DNA of 64,000 nucleotides from an uncultured Pelagibacteraceae bacterium (GTDB lineage Bacteria; Pseudomonadota; Alphaproteobacteria; Pelagibacterales; Pelagibacteraceae): contig CABYYA010000001.1 of NCBI GenBank assembly GCA_902523125.1, positions 32,948-96,947 of the forward strand. Reading direction: 5' to 3'. Under the pieces are notes generated by a model. That model did no database searches and was not told where the DNA came from. It saw nothing but the letters and a program-made list of their open reading frames with translations. Of this stretch, positions 9,351 through 19,828 are shown piece by piece. Both the position numbers and the translations under genes were made by a program. Numbering within the stretch: position 1 is the stretch's first letter; each line of letters starts with the position of its first letter.

Positions 9351-10378
9351 TGGAAACTGAAAATGTAAATATAAAAAATTGGAAATCACTAATTAAACCA
9401 TCAAAAATTGATGTGCAAATGAGCGATGATTTATCTAAAGCAAAGATAGTAGCTGAGCCTCTAGAAAAAGGTTATGGTTTAACTTTGGGTAATTCATTAA
9501 GAAGAATTTTATTATCTTCGATAAGAGGCGCAGCAGTTACATCCATACAAATAGATGGTGTGTTACACGAGTTTACTTCTATCAAAGGTGTTAGAGAAGA
9601 TGTAACCGATATAGTTTTAAATGTAAAATCTTTGGCACTAAAGTCATCTTCTGAGGGAACTAAAAAACTTATTTTAGATGCAAAAGGTCCTGGTGAAATT
9701 AAAGCTTCAGATATTACTCCTGTAGCTGATGTTGAAATTTTAAATCCTGAATTAGTAATTTGTAATCTAGATGAAAATACAAGCTTTCATATGGAAATGA
9801 ATGTTAATACTGGAAAGGGTTATGTTCCAGCAGAACTAAATAAACCTGAGGAACCACCCTTAGGATTGATTGCTATAGACTCTTTATATAGTCCTGTTAA
9901 AAAAGTTTCTTATTCTGTAAGCACTGCAAGAGAAGGTAAAGCTCTAGATTATGATAAACTTACAATGGAAGTTGAAACAGATGGTTCAATCTCAGCAGAG
10001 GATGCGGTTGCTTATTCTGCAAGAATTTTTCAAGATCAACTTAAAATGTTTATTAATTTTGATGAGCCAGTAGAGGCACCAGTTAAAGAAGTTTCAACAG
10101 AACCAGAATTTAATAAAAATCTGTTAAGAAAGGTTGATGAATTGGAATTATCTGTGCGTTCAATGAATTGTTTGAAAAATGATAATATAATTTATATTGG
10201 TGATCTTGTGCAAAAGTCTGAAGGGGAAATGCTTAGAACACCAAATTTTGGAAGAAAATCACTCAATGAAATTAAAGAAGTTTTAACAGGAATGTCATTA
10301 TATTTGGGTATGGAGATACCAAATTGGCCACCAGACAACATTGCTGAAATGTCTAAAAAGCTTGAGGAAGCAATCTAA
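9350..10378 (+). CDS. rpoA: RNA polymerase alpha subunit
   Basis: Alpha dimerises to start RNA polymerase assembly and contacts upstream promoter DNA and activators. The N-terminal domain shows [20 protein letters not shown] at about residues 37-56. The C-terminal domain (about 255-330) contains the helix-hairpin-helix DNA-binding region with [13 protein letters not shown] and [12 protein letters not shown]. Length is 342 residues. It lies between rpsK and rplQ, as in most bacteria. Confidence 0.98.
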   Translation: METENVNIKNWKSLIKPSKIDVQMSDDLSKAKIVAEPLEKGYGLTLGNSLRRILLSSIRGAAVTSIQIDGVLHEFTSIKGVREDVTDIVLNVKSLALKSSSEGTKKLILDAKGPGEIKASDITPVADVEILNPELVICNLDENTSFHMEMNVNTGKGYVPAELNKPEEPPLGLIAIDSLYSPVKKVSYSVSTAREGKALDYDKLTMEVETDGSISAEDAVAYSARIFQDQLKMFINFDEPVEAPVKEVSTEPEFNKNLLRKVDELELSVRSMNCLKNDNIIYIGDLVQKSEGEMLRTPNFGRKSLNEIKEVLTGMSLYLGMEIPNWPPDNIAEMSKKLEEAI

Positions 10379-10828
10379 ATGAGACATGGATTTGCTAATA
10401 AGAAACTTAATAGAACATCTGAGCACAGAAAAGCATTGTTAAAAAACATGCTTAATTCTCTAATTAAATATGAGCAAATTAAAACAACATTACCAAAGGC
10501 AAAGTTTTTAAAGCCTCAGGCTGATAAGATTATTACATTAGGTAAGAGAGATACTCTTCACAACACAAAAGCTTTAGTTTCACAGTTACAAGATATTAAA
10601 TCTGCAAACAAAGTTAGAAAAACATTATCAAAAAGATACGAGAAAAGATCAGGTGGTTATACAAGAATAATTAAAGCAGGCTATAGATATGGTGATAATG
10701 CACCGATGGCAATTATTGAATTTGTTGACAGAGATGTTGAAGCAAAAAAAGTTGATAAAAAGAACAAGTCCGTTTCAAAAGAGCCTGAAAAAAAAGAAGA
10801 TAAGAAACCAGTTACTGCATCAAAATAA
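10379..10828 (+). CDS. rplQ: 50S ribosomal protein L17 with charged C-terminal tail
   Basis: L17 lies near the tunnel exit. The start [20 protein letters not shown] and the segment RRSGGYTRI-like [21 protein letters not shown] identify it. Length is 149 residues; about 30 residues at the end are a Lys/Glu-rich tail beyond the conserved core. It follows rpoA with no gap and ends the ribosomal cluster. Confidence 0.96.
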   Translation: MRHGFANKKLNRTSEHRKALLKNMLNSLIKYEQIKTTLPKAKFLKPQADKIITLGKRDTLHNTKALVSQLQDIKSANKVRKTLSKRYEKRSGGYTRIIKAGYRYGDNAPMAIIEFVDRDVEAKKVDKKNKSVSKEPEKKEDKKPVTASK

Positions 10829-10837
10829 TATTTTTTT

Positions 10838-11755
10838 ATGTTAAAAAGTTACATCGTTGACTCAACGTGTAATAATATGCGCGTAGATAGATGGATACGG
10901 AATACAATAGGGAGAATTCCTCAAGGACTAATTGAAAAATCTCTAAGATCAGGCAAAATCAAGGTTAATAAAAAAAAAATAAAAAGTTCTCATAAGATAA
11001 AATCTAATGACAAAATTGATTTTTATGATTTTAAATTTGAAGAAAGAATTCTACAAAAAAAAATAAGTTTTAATCCCTCTGATCAAATAATCAAAGCAAA
11101 TGAGGATTTAATAATAGATAACAATGAAAATTTTATCGTTTTAAACAAAAGTGCTGGTATTTCTGTTCAGGGAGGAACAAAATCAAAAAAAAACTTAATT
11201 GATATATTTAAAAAAAGTGAAATTTTTTCAAACTCAAAACCTTTTTCTGTCCATAGATTAGACAAAGATACATCAGGTGTATTTTTAATGGCTAAAAACA
11301 GAGAAACAGCACAATTATTAACATCATTATTTAGATTAAGAAAAGTTCATAAAACTTATCTAGCTATATGTCATGGTGAGCTTGAAAAAAATTCAGGAGA
11401 ATGGAATGATGATTTAGCACGTTATGATAACGGAAAAAAAATTATTGAAAAAGCAAAAACAATTTACAAAGTTATTGATAAAAATTCGAATTCTAGTCTT
11501 GTTGAGATGAAACCTATTACTGGTAGGAAACATCAATTAAGAAAACAACTTTTTAATATTGGTCACTCAATTTATGGGGATAATAAATATAAATCTTTCA
11601 CCAGAACAATTGGTATTAACAAAGAATTAATGCTTCATGCTTACGAAATAAGATTCATGATCAAAAACAAAAAATATACTTATAAAGCTTTACTACCTGA
11701 TTATTTTAAAAAATTATTAAAAATTAAAAGACTTACTTATTCAAATTTGAAATAA
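10838..11755 (+). CDS. RluC/RluD-family 23S rRNA pseudouridine synthase
   Basis: This enzyme isomerises specific uridines in 23S rRNA to pseudouridine. An S4 RNA-binding domain covers about residues 15-60. The catalytic domain contains HRLDKDTSG at 139-147, in which Asp142 is the catalytic aspartate, and the [14 protein letters not shown] motif follows. Length is 305 residues. The architecture fits RluC or RluD; RluC is favoured but the site specificity cannot be fixed from sequence alone. Its 3' end overlaps the convergent lipB by 23 bp. Confidence 0.9.
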   Translation: MLKSYIVDSTCNNMRVDRWIRNTIGRIPQGLIEKSLRSGKIKVNKKKIKSSHKIKSNDKIDFYDFKFEERILQKKISFNPSDQIIKANEDLIIDNNENFIVLNKSAGISVQGGTKSKKNLIDIFKKSEIFSNSKPFSVHRLDKDTSGVFLMAKNRETAQLLTSLFRLRKVHKTYLAICHGELEKNSGEWNDDLARYDNGKKIIEKAKTIYKVIDKNSNSSLVEMKPITGRKHQLRKQLFNIGHSIYGDNKYKSFTRTIGINKELMLHAYEIRFMIKNKKYTYKALLPDYFKKLLKIKRLTYSNLK

Positions 11756-12353
11756 ATATTTCAACTAGTTTTTTGTTTAATTCTTTATAATCTTGATCTT
11801 TGATTTGTTTTAGATTTGTGACTCCTTTATCTTTAATACCACAAGGAATTATTGCTCTATATTTATCTAAATTGTTATTAATGTTAATTGAAAATCCATG
11901 ATAAGCTATCCATTTACTAATTCTTACTCCAATCGCAGCTACCTTTTTTGTTTGTTCGTTATCTTTGTACCATATTCCAATATTTTTTTTATCTGAAAAA
12001 GTTTTAATATTAAAAAATTGTAACGTATCTATTATTGTTTTTTCTATAATCGTAATAAAGTTTCTTATATCTTTTTTTCTTTTTTTTAGGTCAATTACAA
12101 AATAACAAATTAGTTGACCAGGTCCATGATAAGTAATTTTACCCCCTCTATTCGTCTTTAAAATTTTAATTGATTTATCTAAAATGTCGCTTTCATTATA
12201 GCCTGTCCCAGCTGTATAAATGTCTGGATGTTCTAAAGTCCAAATTAATTCATTTGATTTATTTTGATCCACATTTAACAATCTTTCTTCCATCATTTTT
12301 TTAGCGTCCTCATAAATGACTGGTTTTTCAGACTTTTTAATTTCTATGCTCAT
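11733..12353 (-). CDS. lipB: Octanoyl-[ACP]:protein N-octanoyltransferase LipB
   Basis: LipB transfers octanoate from acyl carrier protein to lipoyl domains of 2-oxoacid dehydrogenases and the glycine cleavage H protein. The motif [13 protein letters not shown] is at residues 69-81. The catalytic pair is visible as Lys137 ([11 protein letters not shown]) and Cys171 ([14 protein letters not shown]). Length is 206 residues, typical. It is convergent with and overlaps the pseudouridine synthase gene, and divergent from mgtE. Confidence 0.95.
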   Translation of the reverse strand: MSIEIKKSEKPVIYEDAKKMMEERLLNVDQNKSNELIWTLEHPDIYTAGTGYNESDILDKSIKILKTNRGGKITYHGPGQLICYFVIDLKKRKKDIRNFITIIEKTIIDTLQFFNIKTFSDKKNIGIWYKDNEQTKKVAAIGVRISKWIAYHGFSININNNLDKYRAIIPCGIKDKGVTNLKQIKDQDYKELNKKLVEIFISNLNK

Positions 12354-12413
12354 TTAAAAATTGTAATCTTTTGATTATGTATTAAAAGATCGACCTAAAT
12401 AATAGAAAAATTT

Positions 12414-13787
12414 ATGACTTTAATTAAAAAAATCAAAGATAAAAAAGTCAATTTTGAATTCAATAAAGAGTACATAAAAGTAGTTACCGATAAAATTTCA
12501 AATAATGATGCAACTTTTATCACAAATTCTTTTAAAGAAATGCACCCTGCTGATGCAGCTGATATCATAGAACACTTAGGGCAAAATGATAGAGAAAATT
12601 TAATTAAACTTAACAATTTCAAAATAGATCCTGAAGTTTTTGTTGAGTTAAATGAGTCAGTTCAAACAGAAATTATAAAATATCTTTCCTCAGATGCGAT
12701 AGTTAGAATATTGAAAAATTTGGAGTCTGACGATGCTATAGCTATACTTGAAAATGTAGATGAAAAAAATAAAAATTCTATTTTAAGTTTACTACCACCT
12801 AAAGATCGCTTTGCTTTATTGGAAGGTCTTAGTTATCCTGAGGATAGTGCAGCTAGAATAATGCAGAGAGAATTTACTGCAATACCTAGTAACTGGTCTG
12901 TAGGTCAAACCATTGATTATTTAAGAGAAAATAAAGATTTGCCGGAACAATTTTTAGAAATTTATATTGTTGATGAAAATTTTAAACCTATTGGTGCCGT
13001 ACCATCATCCAAAGTTCTAAGAACACCAAGAGAAACAAAAATGTCATCAATTATGGATGACTCTATTTTTTTAGTTCCTGTTGATATGGATAGAGAAGAA
13101 GTTGGTAATTCATTTGAAAATTATAATTTAAATTCAGCATGTGTTATTGATAAGAATAATAAATTAGTTGGAATGATCACATCAGATGATGTTTTAACAG
13201 TTTTAAAAGAAGAGGCAGAAGAAGATGCATTAAGGTTAGCCGGTGTAGGTGATGAGGAAATTACAGATGGAGTAATAACGAAAACGAAAAGAAGATTTAA
13301 TTGGTTGTTATTAAATCTTTTTACTGCATTTTTAGCCACATATTGTATTAGTTTATTTGGAGCAACTATTGAACAAATGGTTGTTCTAGCTTTTTTGATG
13401 CCAATAGTTGCATCGATGGGTGGCAATGCTGGAATGCAAACATTAGCTGTAACAGTTAGAACTCTTGCCACTAACGATTTAACAAAAAACAATTTTAATC
13501 AGAATATTTTTAAAGAATTTAATATTGGGATTTTAAATGGAATTATTTTTGCTATTATAAGTTCTTTTATTGTTCAGTTATGGTTTCAGGACATTATACT
13601 CTCTTTAATAATTTCAATTTCAATGATTTTGACAATGATCGTTGCGGGTTTGTTTGGGATATTGGTACCAGTCACATTAAAAAAAATGAATATAGATCCA
13701 GCTATAGCATCAAGTGTTTTTGTAACAACTATAACTGATGTTATCGGGTTTGTATCATTTTTAGGTGTTGGAGCTTACTTTTTGTAA
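12414..13787 (+). CDS. mgtE: Magnesium transporter MgtE
   Basis: MgtE is an Mg2+-gated Mg2+ channel of the inner membrane. An N-terminal superhelical domain spans about residues 35-140 (MHPADAADIIEHL; DDAIAILENV). A pair of CBS domains follows at about 150-275, and a membrane part with about five helices covers 290-457, containing FLMPIVASMGGNAGMQT. Length is 457 residues, normal. The gene ends 3 bp before the convergent panC stop. Confidence 0.95.
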   Translation: MTLIKKIKDKKVNFEFNKEYIKVVTDKISNNDATFITNSFKEMHPADAADIIEHLGQNDRENLIKLNNFKIDPEVFVELNESVQTEIIKYLSSDAIVRILKNLESDDAIAILENVDEKNKNSILSLLPPKDRFALLEGLSYPEDSAARIMQREFTAIPSNWSVGQTIDYLRENKDLPEQFLEIYIVDENFKPIGAVPSSKVLRTPRETKMSSIMDDSIFLVPVDMDREEVGNSFENYNLNSACVIDKNNKLVGMITSDDVLTVLKEEAEEDALRLAGVGDEEITDGVITKTKRRFNWLLLNLFTAFLATYCISLFGATIEQMVVLAFLMPIVASMGGNAGMQTLAVTVRTLATNDLTKNNFNQNIFKEFNIGILNGIIFAIISSFIVQLWFQDIILSLIISISMILTMIVAGLFGILVPVTLKKMNIDPAIASSVFVTTITDVIGFVSFLGVGAYFL

Positions 13788-13790
13788 ACA

Positions 13791-14603
13791 TTATAAGTTA
13801 TCAATAAGTCTTACCTTATTAATATAATATGCAATAAAAATTTTGGCATTTTTAATTTTATTAGTCAATTTAAGATTTTTTGTATTTCTTAATTCAAGAT
13901 AATCTATTTTAATATTATACTTTTTTTTAAGTTCATTCTTTTTTTTAAAAATTAGATCTTTTAAATTTTTCTTTTTAGATAATTCTTTTTTAAAGATAAT
14001 AAGACTTTTTGCTATTTTTCCTGCATTGTTTAAATTATCTTTATTTAAAAGAATATTTCTAGAAGATAGTGCCAATTTATTTTTATCTCTAATAGTTTTG
14101 CAATAAATAATTTTGGATTTGAAATTTTTTTCAACAAATCTCTTTACTAATAATAACTGCTGAAGATCTTTTTCACCCATAAATATTTTTGATGGACTCA
14201 CTATTTTTGTTAAACGAGTCATTACCTCAATCACCCCTTCAAAATGACCCTTTCTATACCTAGCACATAGTATTTTATCTTGTTTTTTTAATTTAATTTT
14301 TATTTTGTTTTTAGCTTTATAGATATCTTTGATTTTAGGTAAATAAACAAAATCCACTTCTAACTTTTTTAAAATTTTTAAATCTTTTTTTATATTCCTG
14401 GGATATTTCTTGTAGTCTTCTTTGTTATTAAATTGTTTAGGATTTATGAATATACTTACTATGGTTTTATTGGATAGTTTTAGAGATTTTTTAATTAATG
14501 AGATATGACCATCATGAAGGCTACCCATAGTCGGCACAAATCCAATATTTGAATTGCCAAATAATGCCTCATTTAAATCAATATTGTTTAATAAAGTTTT
14601 CAT
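13791..14603 (-). CDS. panC: Pantothenate synthetase
   Basis: PanC condenses pantoate with beta-alanine using ATP, the last step of pantothenate synthesis. The nucleotide-binding HIGH-like region is FVPTMGSLHDGHISL, and KLALSSRNILL corresponds to the second adenylate-binding motif. The ATG at 14603 (MKTLLNN) places the HIGH motif at the usual distance from the start. An upstream ATG at 14633 would add ten residues and nearly touch galU. With the preferred start the protein has 270 residues. Confidence 0.92.
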   Translation of the reverse strand: MKTLLNNIDLNEALFGNSNIGFVPTMGSLHDGHISLIKKSLKLSNKTIVSIFINPKQFNNKEDYKKYPRNIKKDLKILKKLEVDFVYLPKIKDIYKAKNKIKIKLKKQDKILCARYRKGHFEGVIEVMTRLTKIVSPSKIFMGEKDLQQLLLVKRFVEKNFKSKIIYCKTIRDKNKLALSSRNILLNKDNLNNAGKIAKSLIIFKKELSKKKNLKDLIFKKKNELKKKYNIKIDYLELRNTKNLKLTNKIKNAKIFIAYYINKVRLIDNL

Positions 14604-14637
14604 TTGTATAAAATATTTTAATAAGTAAAACATTTAA

Positions 14638-15453
14638 ATGATTAAACAAGCAATTATTCCATTGGCTGGTCTAGGTACAAGGTTATTACCTTTAACCAGT
14701 ATATTTGCTAAAGAACTGCTTCCTATTAATGGTAAACCAGGAATTGAGTATATTTTAGATGAATGTGCAGATGCTGGTATTAAAAAGATAATTTTTATAA
14801 TTTCAAAAAAAAAACAAATGATAAAAGATTATTTTTATAAGGATAGCTTTTATAAAAAGATAATAAAAAAGAAAAAAGATCCTCGAGTTATTAAAGAGTA
14901 CAAAAAAATTTTAAAATATAAAAAAATGATTAAATTTGTTTACCAAAATAAACCTTTGGGAACAGGTGATGCAGTATTAAAAACAAGAAAATTTATTACA
15001 GATGATTTTTTTCTGATGTTATTACCTGATGATTTGATAATTAGGAAAAATTGCTCGAAGTCGTTGATTAATATACATAATCGCTACAAATCATCTGTAA
15101 TGGCAAGTATTAATGTTCCAAAAAAAACTGTCTCAAGATGGGGAATTTATAAATTAGGAAAAAAAATAAATAAAAATAATTACGTTATAAAAGATGTCAT
15201 TGAAAAACCTTCAATCTCAGAAGCACCGTCAAATAAAGCTGTAATAGGGCGATATATTCTTCCAAAAATAATATTTTCTAAATTGTTAAATCAAAAACCG
15301 GGTAAAGGTGGCGAAATTCATATCACAGACGCAATACAATCATTGATACAAAACAATGAAAAATTCATCTCTCATAATTTTGCTGGGAAATATTTGGATT
15401 GCGGAAGTATGGATGGCTATATCAAATCAACATTAGAAATAGCAAAATCATGA
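14638..15453 (+). CDS. galU: UTP-glucose-1-phosphate uridylyltransferase
   Basis: GalU makes UDP-glucose from UTP and glucose-1-phosphate. The nucleotidyltransferase signature GLGTRLLPLTSIFAKELLPI is at about residues 11-30. PDDLI and the C-terminal GGEIHITDAI and YLDCGSMDGY also match the family. Length is 271 residues. The stop overlaps the ATG of the UDP-glucose dehydrogenase gene (ATGA), so the two enzymes of UDP-glucuronate synthesis are translationally coupled. Confidence 0.95.
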   Translation: MIKQAIIPLAGLGTRLLPLTSIFAKELLPINGKPGIEYILDECADAGIKKIIFIISKKKQMIKDYFYKDSFYKKIIKKKKDPRVIKEYKKILKYKKMIKFVYQNKPLGTGDAVLKTRKFITDDFFLMLLPDDLIIRKNCSKSLINIHNRYKSSVMASINVPKKTVSRWGIYKLGKKINKNNYVIKDVIEKPSISEAPSNKAVIGRYILPKIIFSKLLNQKPGKGGEIHITDAIQSLIQNNEKFISHNFAGKYLDCGSMDGYIKSTLEIAKS

Positions 15454-16751
15454 AACTTTGTATGATAGGAACTGGTTATGTAGGTTTGGTTAGTGGAGTA
15501 TGCTTCGCTGATTTGGGCAATAATGTCATTTGCGTTGATAAAGATTTAAAAAAAATAGATATACTTTCTAGAGGAAAAATTCCTATTTATGAACCTGGAC
15601 TTACTGAATTAGTGAATAAAAATTATAAAAATAAAAGATTAAAATTTTCATCAGATTTAGGAAAATCAATAAAAGACTCTGATATAATTTTTATTTGTGT
15701 TGGAACACCAACCAAAAAGGGAGGTAATAGTGCAGATCTAAGCCAAATTTTTCGAGTAGCAAAACAGATAAGTTTATCAATCAATAAGTTTAAGATAATA
15801 GTTACTAAGTCAACAGTGCCTGTAACAACAGGTGATGAAATTGAAAAAATTATACTAAAAAAAAAGAGTAATAAGAATAAATTTTCTGTTGTGTCAAATC
15901 CAGAATTTTTAAGAGAAGGAGAAGCTATACGAGATTTTATTTTTCCTGATAGAATAGTTGTTGGGTCTAATGATAAAAAGTCTAACCGTTTAATGAATAA
16001 TTTATATGCACCCCTTATTTCCAAAGGAGCTCAGTATATTCATACATCAAGAAGAGCTGCAGAATTAATCAAATATTCATCTAATGCTTTTTTGGCTACT
16101 AAAATTACATTCATTAATGAAATCGCAAATTTATGTGAAAAAACAGGAATAGATGTCGAGGATATCTCAATTGGGATGGGTTTAGATAAAAGGATAGGGA
16201 GTCGTTTTTTAAGGGCAGGGCCTGGTTATGGCGGATCATGTTTTCCAAAAGATACTAAAGCTATAATTTCTACTGCAGATAAGTTTAAAATAAATCTTTC
16301 TGTAATAAAATCAGTAATTAAATCTAATGAAAATAGATCTAATTTTTTACTTAATAAAGTCTACAAAATTTTGAATAATAAAATTAAAAATAAAAAAATA
16401 ACTTTCTTAGGTGTCACATTTAAGGCTAACACAGACGACATGAGAGACTCTTCTAGTTTAGAAATGATACCTGCACTCTCAAAAAAGGGTGCTAAAGTGA
16501 AGTATTTTGATCCGACGGGTCTTAAAAAAGAGTTTTCAGACTTAAAAAATGTTTTTTATATTAATAATATTAAAGAGTCTGTACAGGGCTCAGATCTTGT
16601 AATTATTCATACAGAATGGAATGATTTTAAATCGATCAATTTTAAGAATTTGGTAAGAGATAAAAAATTTATTATTTATGATATGAGAAATATATACTCT
16701 CCAATGAAAATCAAAAATCAAGGTTTTAAATATTATAGTATTGGGAGATAA
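15450..16751 (+). CDS. ugd: UDP-glucose 6-dehydrogenase
   Basis: The enzyme oxidises UDP-glucose to UDP-glucuronate with two NAD+. The Rossmann motif GTGYVGLVSG is at residues 7-16, STVPVTTG and NPEFLREGEAI follow, and the catalytic cysteine lies in GPGYGGSCFPKD at about residue 260. The ATG at 15450 overlaps the galU stop and gives a 433-residue protein of normal length; upstream codons in frame lie inside galU. The product may feed glucuronosyl lipids or surface polysaccharide. Confidence 0.95.
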   Translation: MKLCMIGTGYVGLVSGVCFADLGNNVICVDKDLKKIDILSRGKIPIYEPGLTELVNKNYKNKRLKFSSDLGKSIKDSDIIFICVGTPTKKGGNSADLSQIFRVAKQISLSINKFKIIVTKSTVPVTTGDEIEKIILKKKSNKNKFSVVSNPEFLREGEAIRDFIFPDRIVVGSNDKKSNRLMNNLYAPLISKGAQYIHTSRRAAELIKYSSNAFLATKITFINEIANLCEKTGIDVEDISIGMGLDKRIGSRFLRAGPGYGGSCFPKDTKAIISTADKFKINLSVIKSVIKSNENRSNFLLNKVYKILNNKIKNKKITFLGVTFKANTDDMRDSSSLEMIPALSKKGAKVKYFDPTGLKKEFSDLKNVFYINNIKESVQGSDLVIIHTEWNDFKSINFKNLVRDKKFIIYDMRNIYSPMKIKNQGFKYYSIGR

Positions 16752-16754
16752 ATT

Positions 16755-17216
16755 TTAATTTAACTCAAATATAGCATCAACTTCAACAGCAACACCCAAG
16801 GGAAGACTATTAACACTTACAGCTGCTCTTGTGTGCATTCCTGCATCTCCAAAAACAGATGCGATTAAATCAGATGCACCATTTAATACTTTAGGTTGAT
16901 CCTGAAAATTATCAGTAGAATTAACAAAACCTGTTAGTTTAATACAAGATTTAATCTTTGTAAGATCATTGTCACATGTCTTCATTATTTGAGAAATAAT
17001 ACTTAAAGCACACCTTTTTGCTGCATTATATCCAGAGACGATATCTAAATCTTTTCCAACTTTTCCTTTTATTAGCTCACCTTTTTCATTAATTGAAATT
17101 TGTCCTGATACAAATAACATCTTTCCTGTTATTTTAGTTGCAACATAATTTCCAACTGGTGCTTTAGCATCAGGAAGTTTTAACCCAAGTTTTTCTAAAT
17201 TTTTTTGATAATTCAT
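16755..17216 (-). CDS. RidA/YjgF-family protein
   Basis: RidA proteins hydrolyse reactive enamine/imine intermediates from PLP enzymes; other subfamilies have different or unknown roles. The 153-residue sequence has the YjgF fold pattern (KMLFVSGQISINEKGEL; GDAGMHTRAAVSVNSLPLG; VEVDAIFEL) and keeps the arginine in HTRAAV. It is longer than the 128-residue archetypal RidA, so it belongs to a larger subgroup whose exact activity I cannot state. It overlaps the topA stop by 4 bp and is probably cotranscribed. Confidence 0.85.
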   Translation of the reverse strand: MNYQKNLEKLGLKLPDAKAPVGNYVATKITGKMLFVSGQISINEKGELIKGKVGKDLDIVSGYNAAKRCALSIISQIMKTCDNDLTKIKSCIKLTGFVNSTDNFQDQPKVLNGASDLIASVFGDAGMHTRAAVSVNSLPLGVAVEVDAIFELN

Positions 17217-19792
17217 TTTTTCTTTTTTTTGTTTTTTGTTTTATCGTATTCTTTTCTTTTCTCAATTAATATTAATGCTTCTTCCATTGTGAGTTCTGTT
17301 GGATCCTTTTCCTCAGGTATTGTCGCATTTAGAGATTTATATTTGATATATGGTCCGTATTGTCCCTTCATAATTCTAACTGGTTTTTTATCCTCAGGGT
17401 GTTCACCTAAATCTTTAATCATTGAAGAAGACATTCTTCCTGGTTTAGCTTCAGCAATTAATGTTATGGCTCTATTCAAACCAATAGAGAAAATTTCCTC
17501 AATATTTTCTATTCGAGCCGATTTATTTTCACACTTTAAGTAAGGACCAAATCTTCCAGTGTTTAAAGTAATTTCTTTTTGATTATCAGGATTTATTCCT
17601 AAAGATTTTGGTAATGAGCATAAAAATTGTGCTTTTTCTAGATCAATATTTTCTAACACCAAACCTTTTGGGATAGATACATTTTTTAAAAGTTCATTTA
17701 CATCTGATTTAAGTTTTTTTATTTTCTTTTTTTTCTTTGGTGTTTTTTCAATTTCTATAACCTCAGGAATTTTTTCATATTGAAGATAAGGACCGAATCT
17801 TCCGTTTTTAAGATAAATATCATTACCATTTTCGTGTTTTCCAATAAATTTTGGTTCAGCTAACTGAGCTTGGGCTGCTGCTTTAGCTTTAGATAAAGGT
17901 CTTGTAAATTTACATTCAGGATAATTTGAACAACCAATAAATGCACCGCCTCTAAAGCTATTTTTTAAGCTAAGTGTCCCTGAATTACATAATTGACACT
18001 TTCTTACAATATTTCCTTTATCATCTTTATCGAAAACCAAATCTCCCAAACTATCATTTAAAAGATCTAAGACCTCTCTTGTTCTTTTTTCCTTTACTTC
18101 AGCCACATTGTTATTGAAGTCTTTCCAGAACAGTTCCAAAACTTTTATCCAACTTTCTTTACCAGTTGTAATCTCGTCTAACTGATCCTCTAAACCAGCA
18201 GTAAAGTTATAATCCACATATTTTGAGAACAGTTTTTCCAGAAAAGCTGAAATAAGTTTTCCTCTATCTGTAGGAAAAAATCTTTTATTTAATATCTCTG
18301 CGTAACCTCTATTTGCTATTGTAGAAATTATACTTGCGTAAGTAGAGGGTCTTCCTATTCCTAATTCCTCTAGTTTTTTTACTAAGCTAGCCTCAGAATA
18401 TCTTGGAGGGGGTTGTGTAAAATGCTGTTCATCTATTAAGGACATAATATTTACAAGTTCTTTAGACACAGATGGTAGAATGTTTTCATCATCATCCTTA
18501 CCTTGATTATTATATATCTTTAAAAATCCATCAAATTTGAGAACTGATCCACTTGCTTTGCATACTGTATCATTATTATTTGATGTAATCGTTATAGTAT
18601 TTCTATCAAATTTAGCAGATTGCATTTGAGAAGATAAAGCTCTACTCCATATTAAATCATAAAGTTTATTTTGATCTGTGCTTAGATACTTTTTTACACT
18701 TTGGGGAGTTCTGATTACATCTGTGGGTCTTATTGCTTCATGTGCCTCTTGTGCATTTTTTGCCTTTTTACCAGAATAATTTAAGGCACTTTCAGGTAAA
18801 TATTCATTACCGATTTCTTTTTTGATATAATCTCTAAAAGCTAAAACAGCATCTTTTGACAAATTTGTGCCATCTGTTCTCATATATGTTATCAAACCTA
18901 TTGTTTCTCCTTCAATTTCGACTCCTTGATAAAGCTTTTGAGCAATTTGCATAGTTCTCGATGCACCAAACCCTAATCGACTTGAAGCTGTTTGTTGAAG
19001 AGTTGATGTAGTAAATGGTCCTGATGGATTACGATTTACCACTTTACTTGATATATCAGTAATACTAAATTTTTTTTGATTGATACTTGATATAGCTTTA
19101 TTTATCTCATCTTTATTTCTAAAAGAGAATTTTTCAATTTTGTTGTTATCTAGTTGAGTAATACTTGCAAGGATATTTTGATTTTTTTCATCTTTAAATT
19201 TGACACTTAAAGTCCAAAATTCTTCTGGTTTAAAGGACTCAATTTCATGTTCTCTTTCAGTTATCAATTTTAAAGCTACTGATTGAACTCTTCCTGCCGA
19301 TTTCGAGCCAGGAAGTTTTGTCCATAATATTGGTGAAATATTAAAGCCAACCAAGTAATCTAAGGCTCTTCGAGCCATGTAAGCATCAACTAAAAGCGGT
19401 TCAATTTGTCTTGGATTTTCAATTCCATGAATTACTGCTTTTTTTGTAATTTCGTTAAAAACAACTCTTTCTATTTCTTTATCTTTAAGAAGTTTTTTTT
19501 CGTTTAGATACTCTTTTACATGCCAAGCTATTGCTTCTCCTTCACGATCAGGATCAGTAGCTAATATAATTTTTGAGGAGTCTTTGGCTGCGTCAGTAAT
19601 TTCTTTAAGATATTTTTTTGAAAAGCTATCGATCTCCCATTCCATCTTAAAATCTTGATCTGGATCAACAGAACCATTCTTAGAAGGTAAATCTCTAATA
19701 TGCCCATAACTAGCTAATACTTTATAATTATCACCTAAATATTTATTGATAGTTTTGGCTTTAGCTGGACTTTCTACAATGACCAAGTTCAT
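17213..19792 (-). CDS. topA: DNA topoisomerase I
   Basis: TopA relaxes negative supercoils behind RNA polymerase. The Toprim domain starts MNLVIVESPAKAKTINKYLG and contains ATDPDREGEAIAWH (about 78-91). The active-site tyrosine is Tyr303 in ITYMRTDGTN. One CxxC...C zinc ribbon (CQLCNSG...CSNYPEC) is followed by three topoisomerase C-terminal repeats, each with a G-R/Q-F/Y-GPYL/I core. Length is 859 residues. It follows plsY directly; dprA, common between them in alphaproteobacteria, is absent. Confidence 0.97.
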   Translation of the reverse strand: MNLVIVESPAKAKTINKYLGDNYKVLASYGHIRDLPSKNGSVDPDQDFKMEWEIDSFSKKYLKEITDAAKDSSKIILATDPDREGEAIAWHVKEYLNEKKLLKDKEIERVVFNEITKKAVIHGIENPRQIEPLLVDAYMARRALDYLVGFNISPILWTKLPGSKSAGRVQSVALKLITEREHEIESFKPEEFWTLSVKFKDEKNQNILASITQLDNNKIEKFSFRNKDEINKAISSINQKKFSITDISSKVVNRNPSGPFTTSTLQQTASSRLGFGASRTMQIAQKLYQGVEIEGETIGLITYMRTDGTNLSKDAVLAFRDYIKKEIGNEYLPESALNYSGKKAKNAQEAHEAIRPTDVIRTPQSVKKYLSTDQNKLYDLIWSRALSSQMQSAKFDRNTITITSNNNDTVCKASGSVLKFDGFLKIYNNQGKDDDENILPSVSKELVNIMSLIDEQHFTQPPPRYSEASLVKKLEELGIGRPSTYASIISTIANRGYAEILNKRFFPTDRGKLISAFLEKLFSKYVDYNFTAGLEDQLDEITTGKESWIKVLELFWKDFNNNVAEVKEKRTREVLDLLNDSLGDLVFDKDDKGNIVRKCQLCNSGTLSLKNSFRGGAFIGCSNYPECKFTRPLSKAKAAAQAQLAEPKFIGKHENGNDIYLKNGRFGPYLQYEKIPEVIEIEKTPKKKKKIKKLKSDVNELLKNVSIPKGLVLENIDLEKAQFLCSLPKSLGINPDNQKEITLNTGRFGPYLKCENKSARIENIEEIFSIGLNRAITLIAEAKPGRMSSSMIKDLGEHPEDKKPVRIMKGQYGPYIKYKSLNATIPEEKDPTELTMEEALILIEKRKEYDKTKNKKKKK

Positions 19793-19828
19793 AAATGATA
19801 AACTACCTAAAAGAGTTAGATAGTCAAA

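Noticed and set aside
15399-15449. Upstream start for ugd
   Set aside because: The extra residues are the out-of-frame reading of galU; the ATG at 15450 places the Rossmann motif at the normal position.
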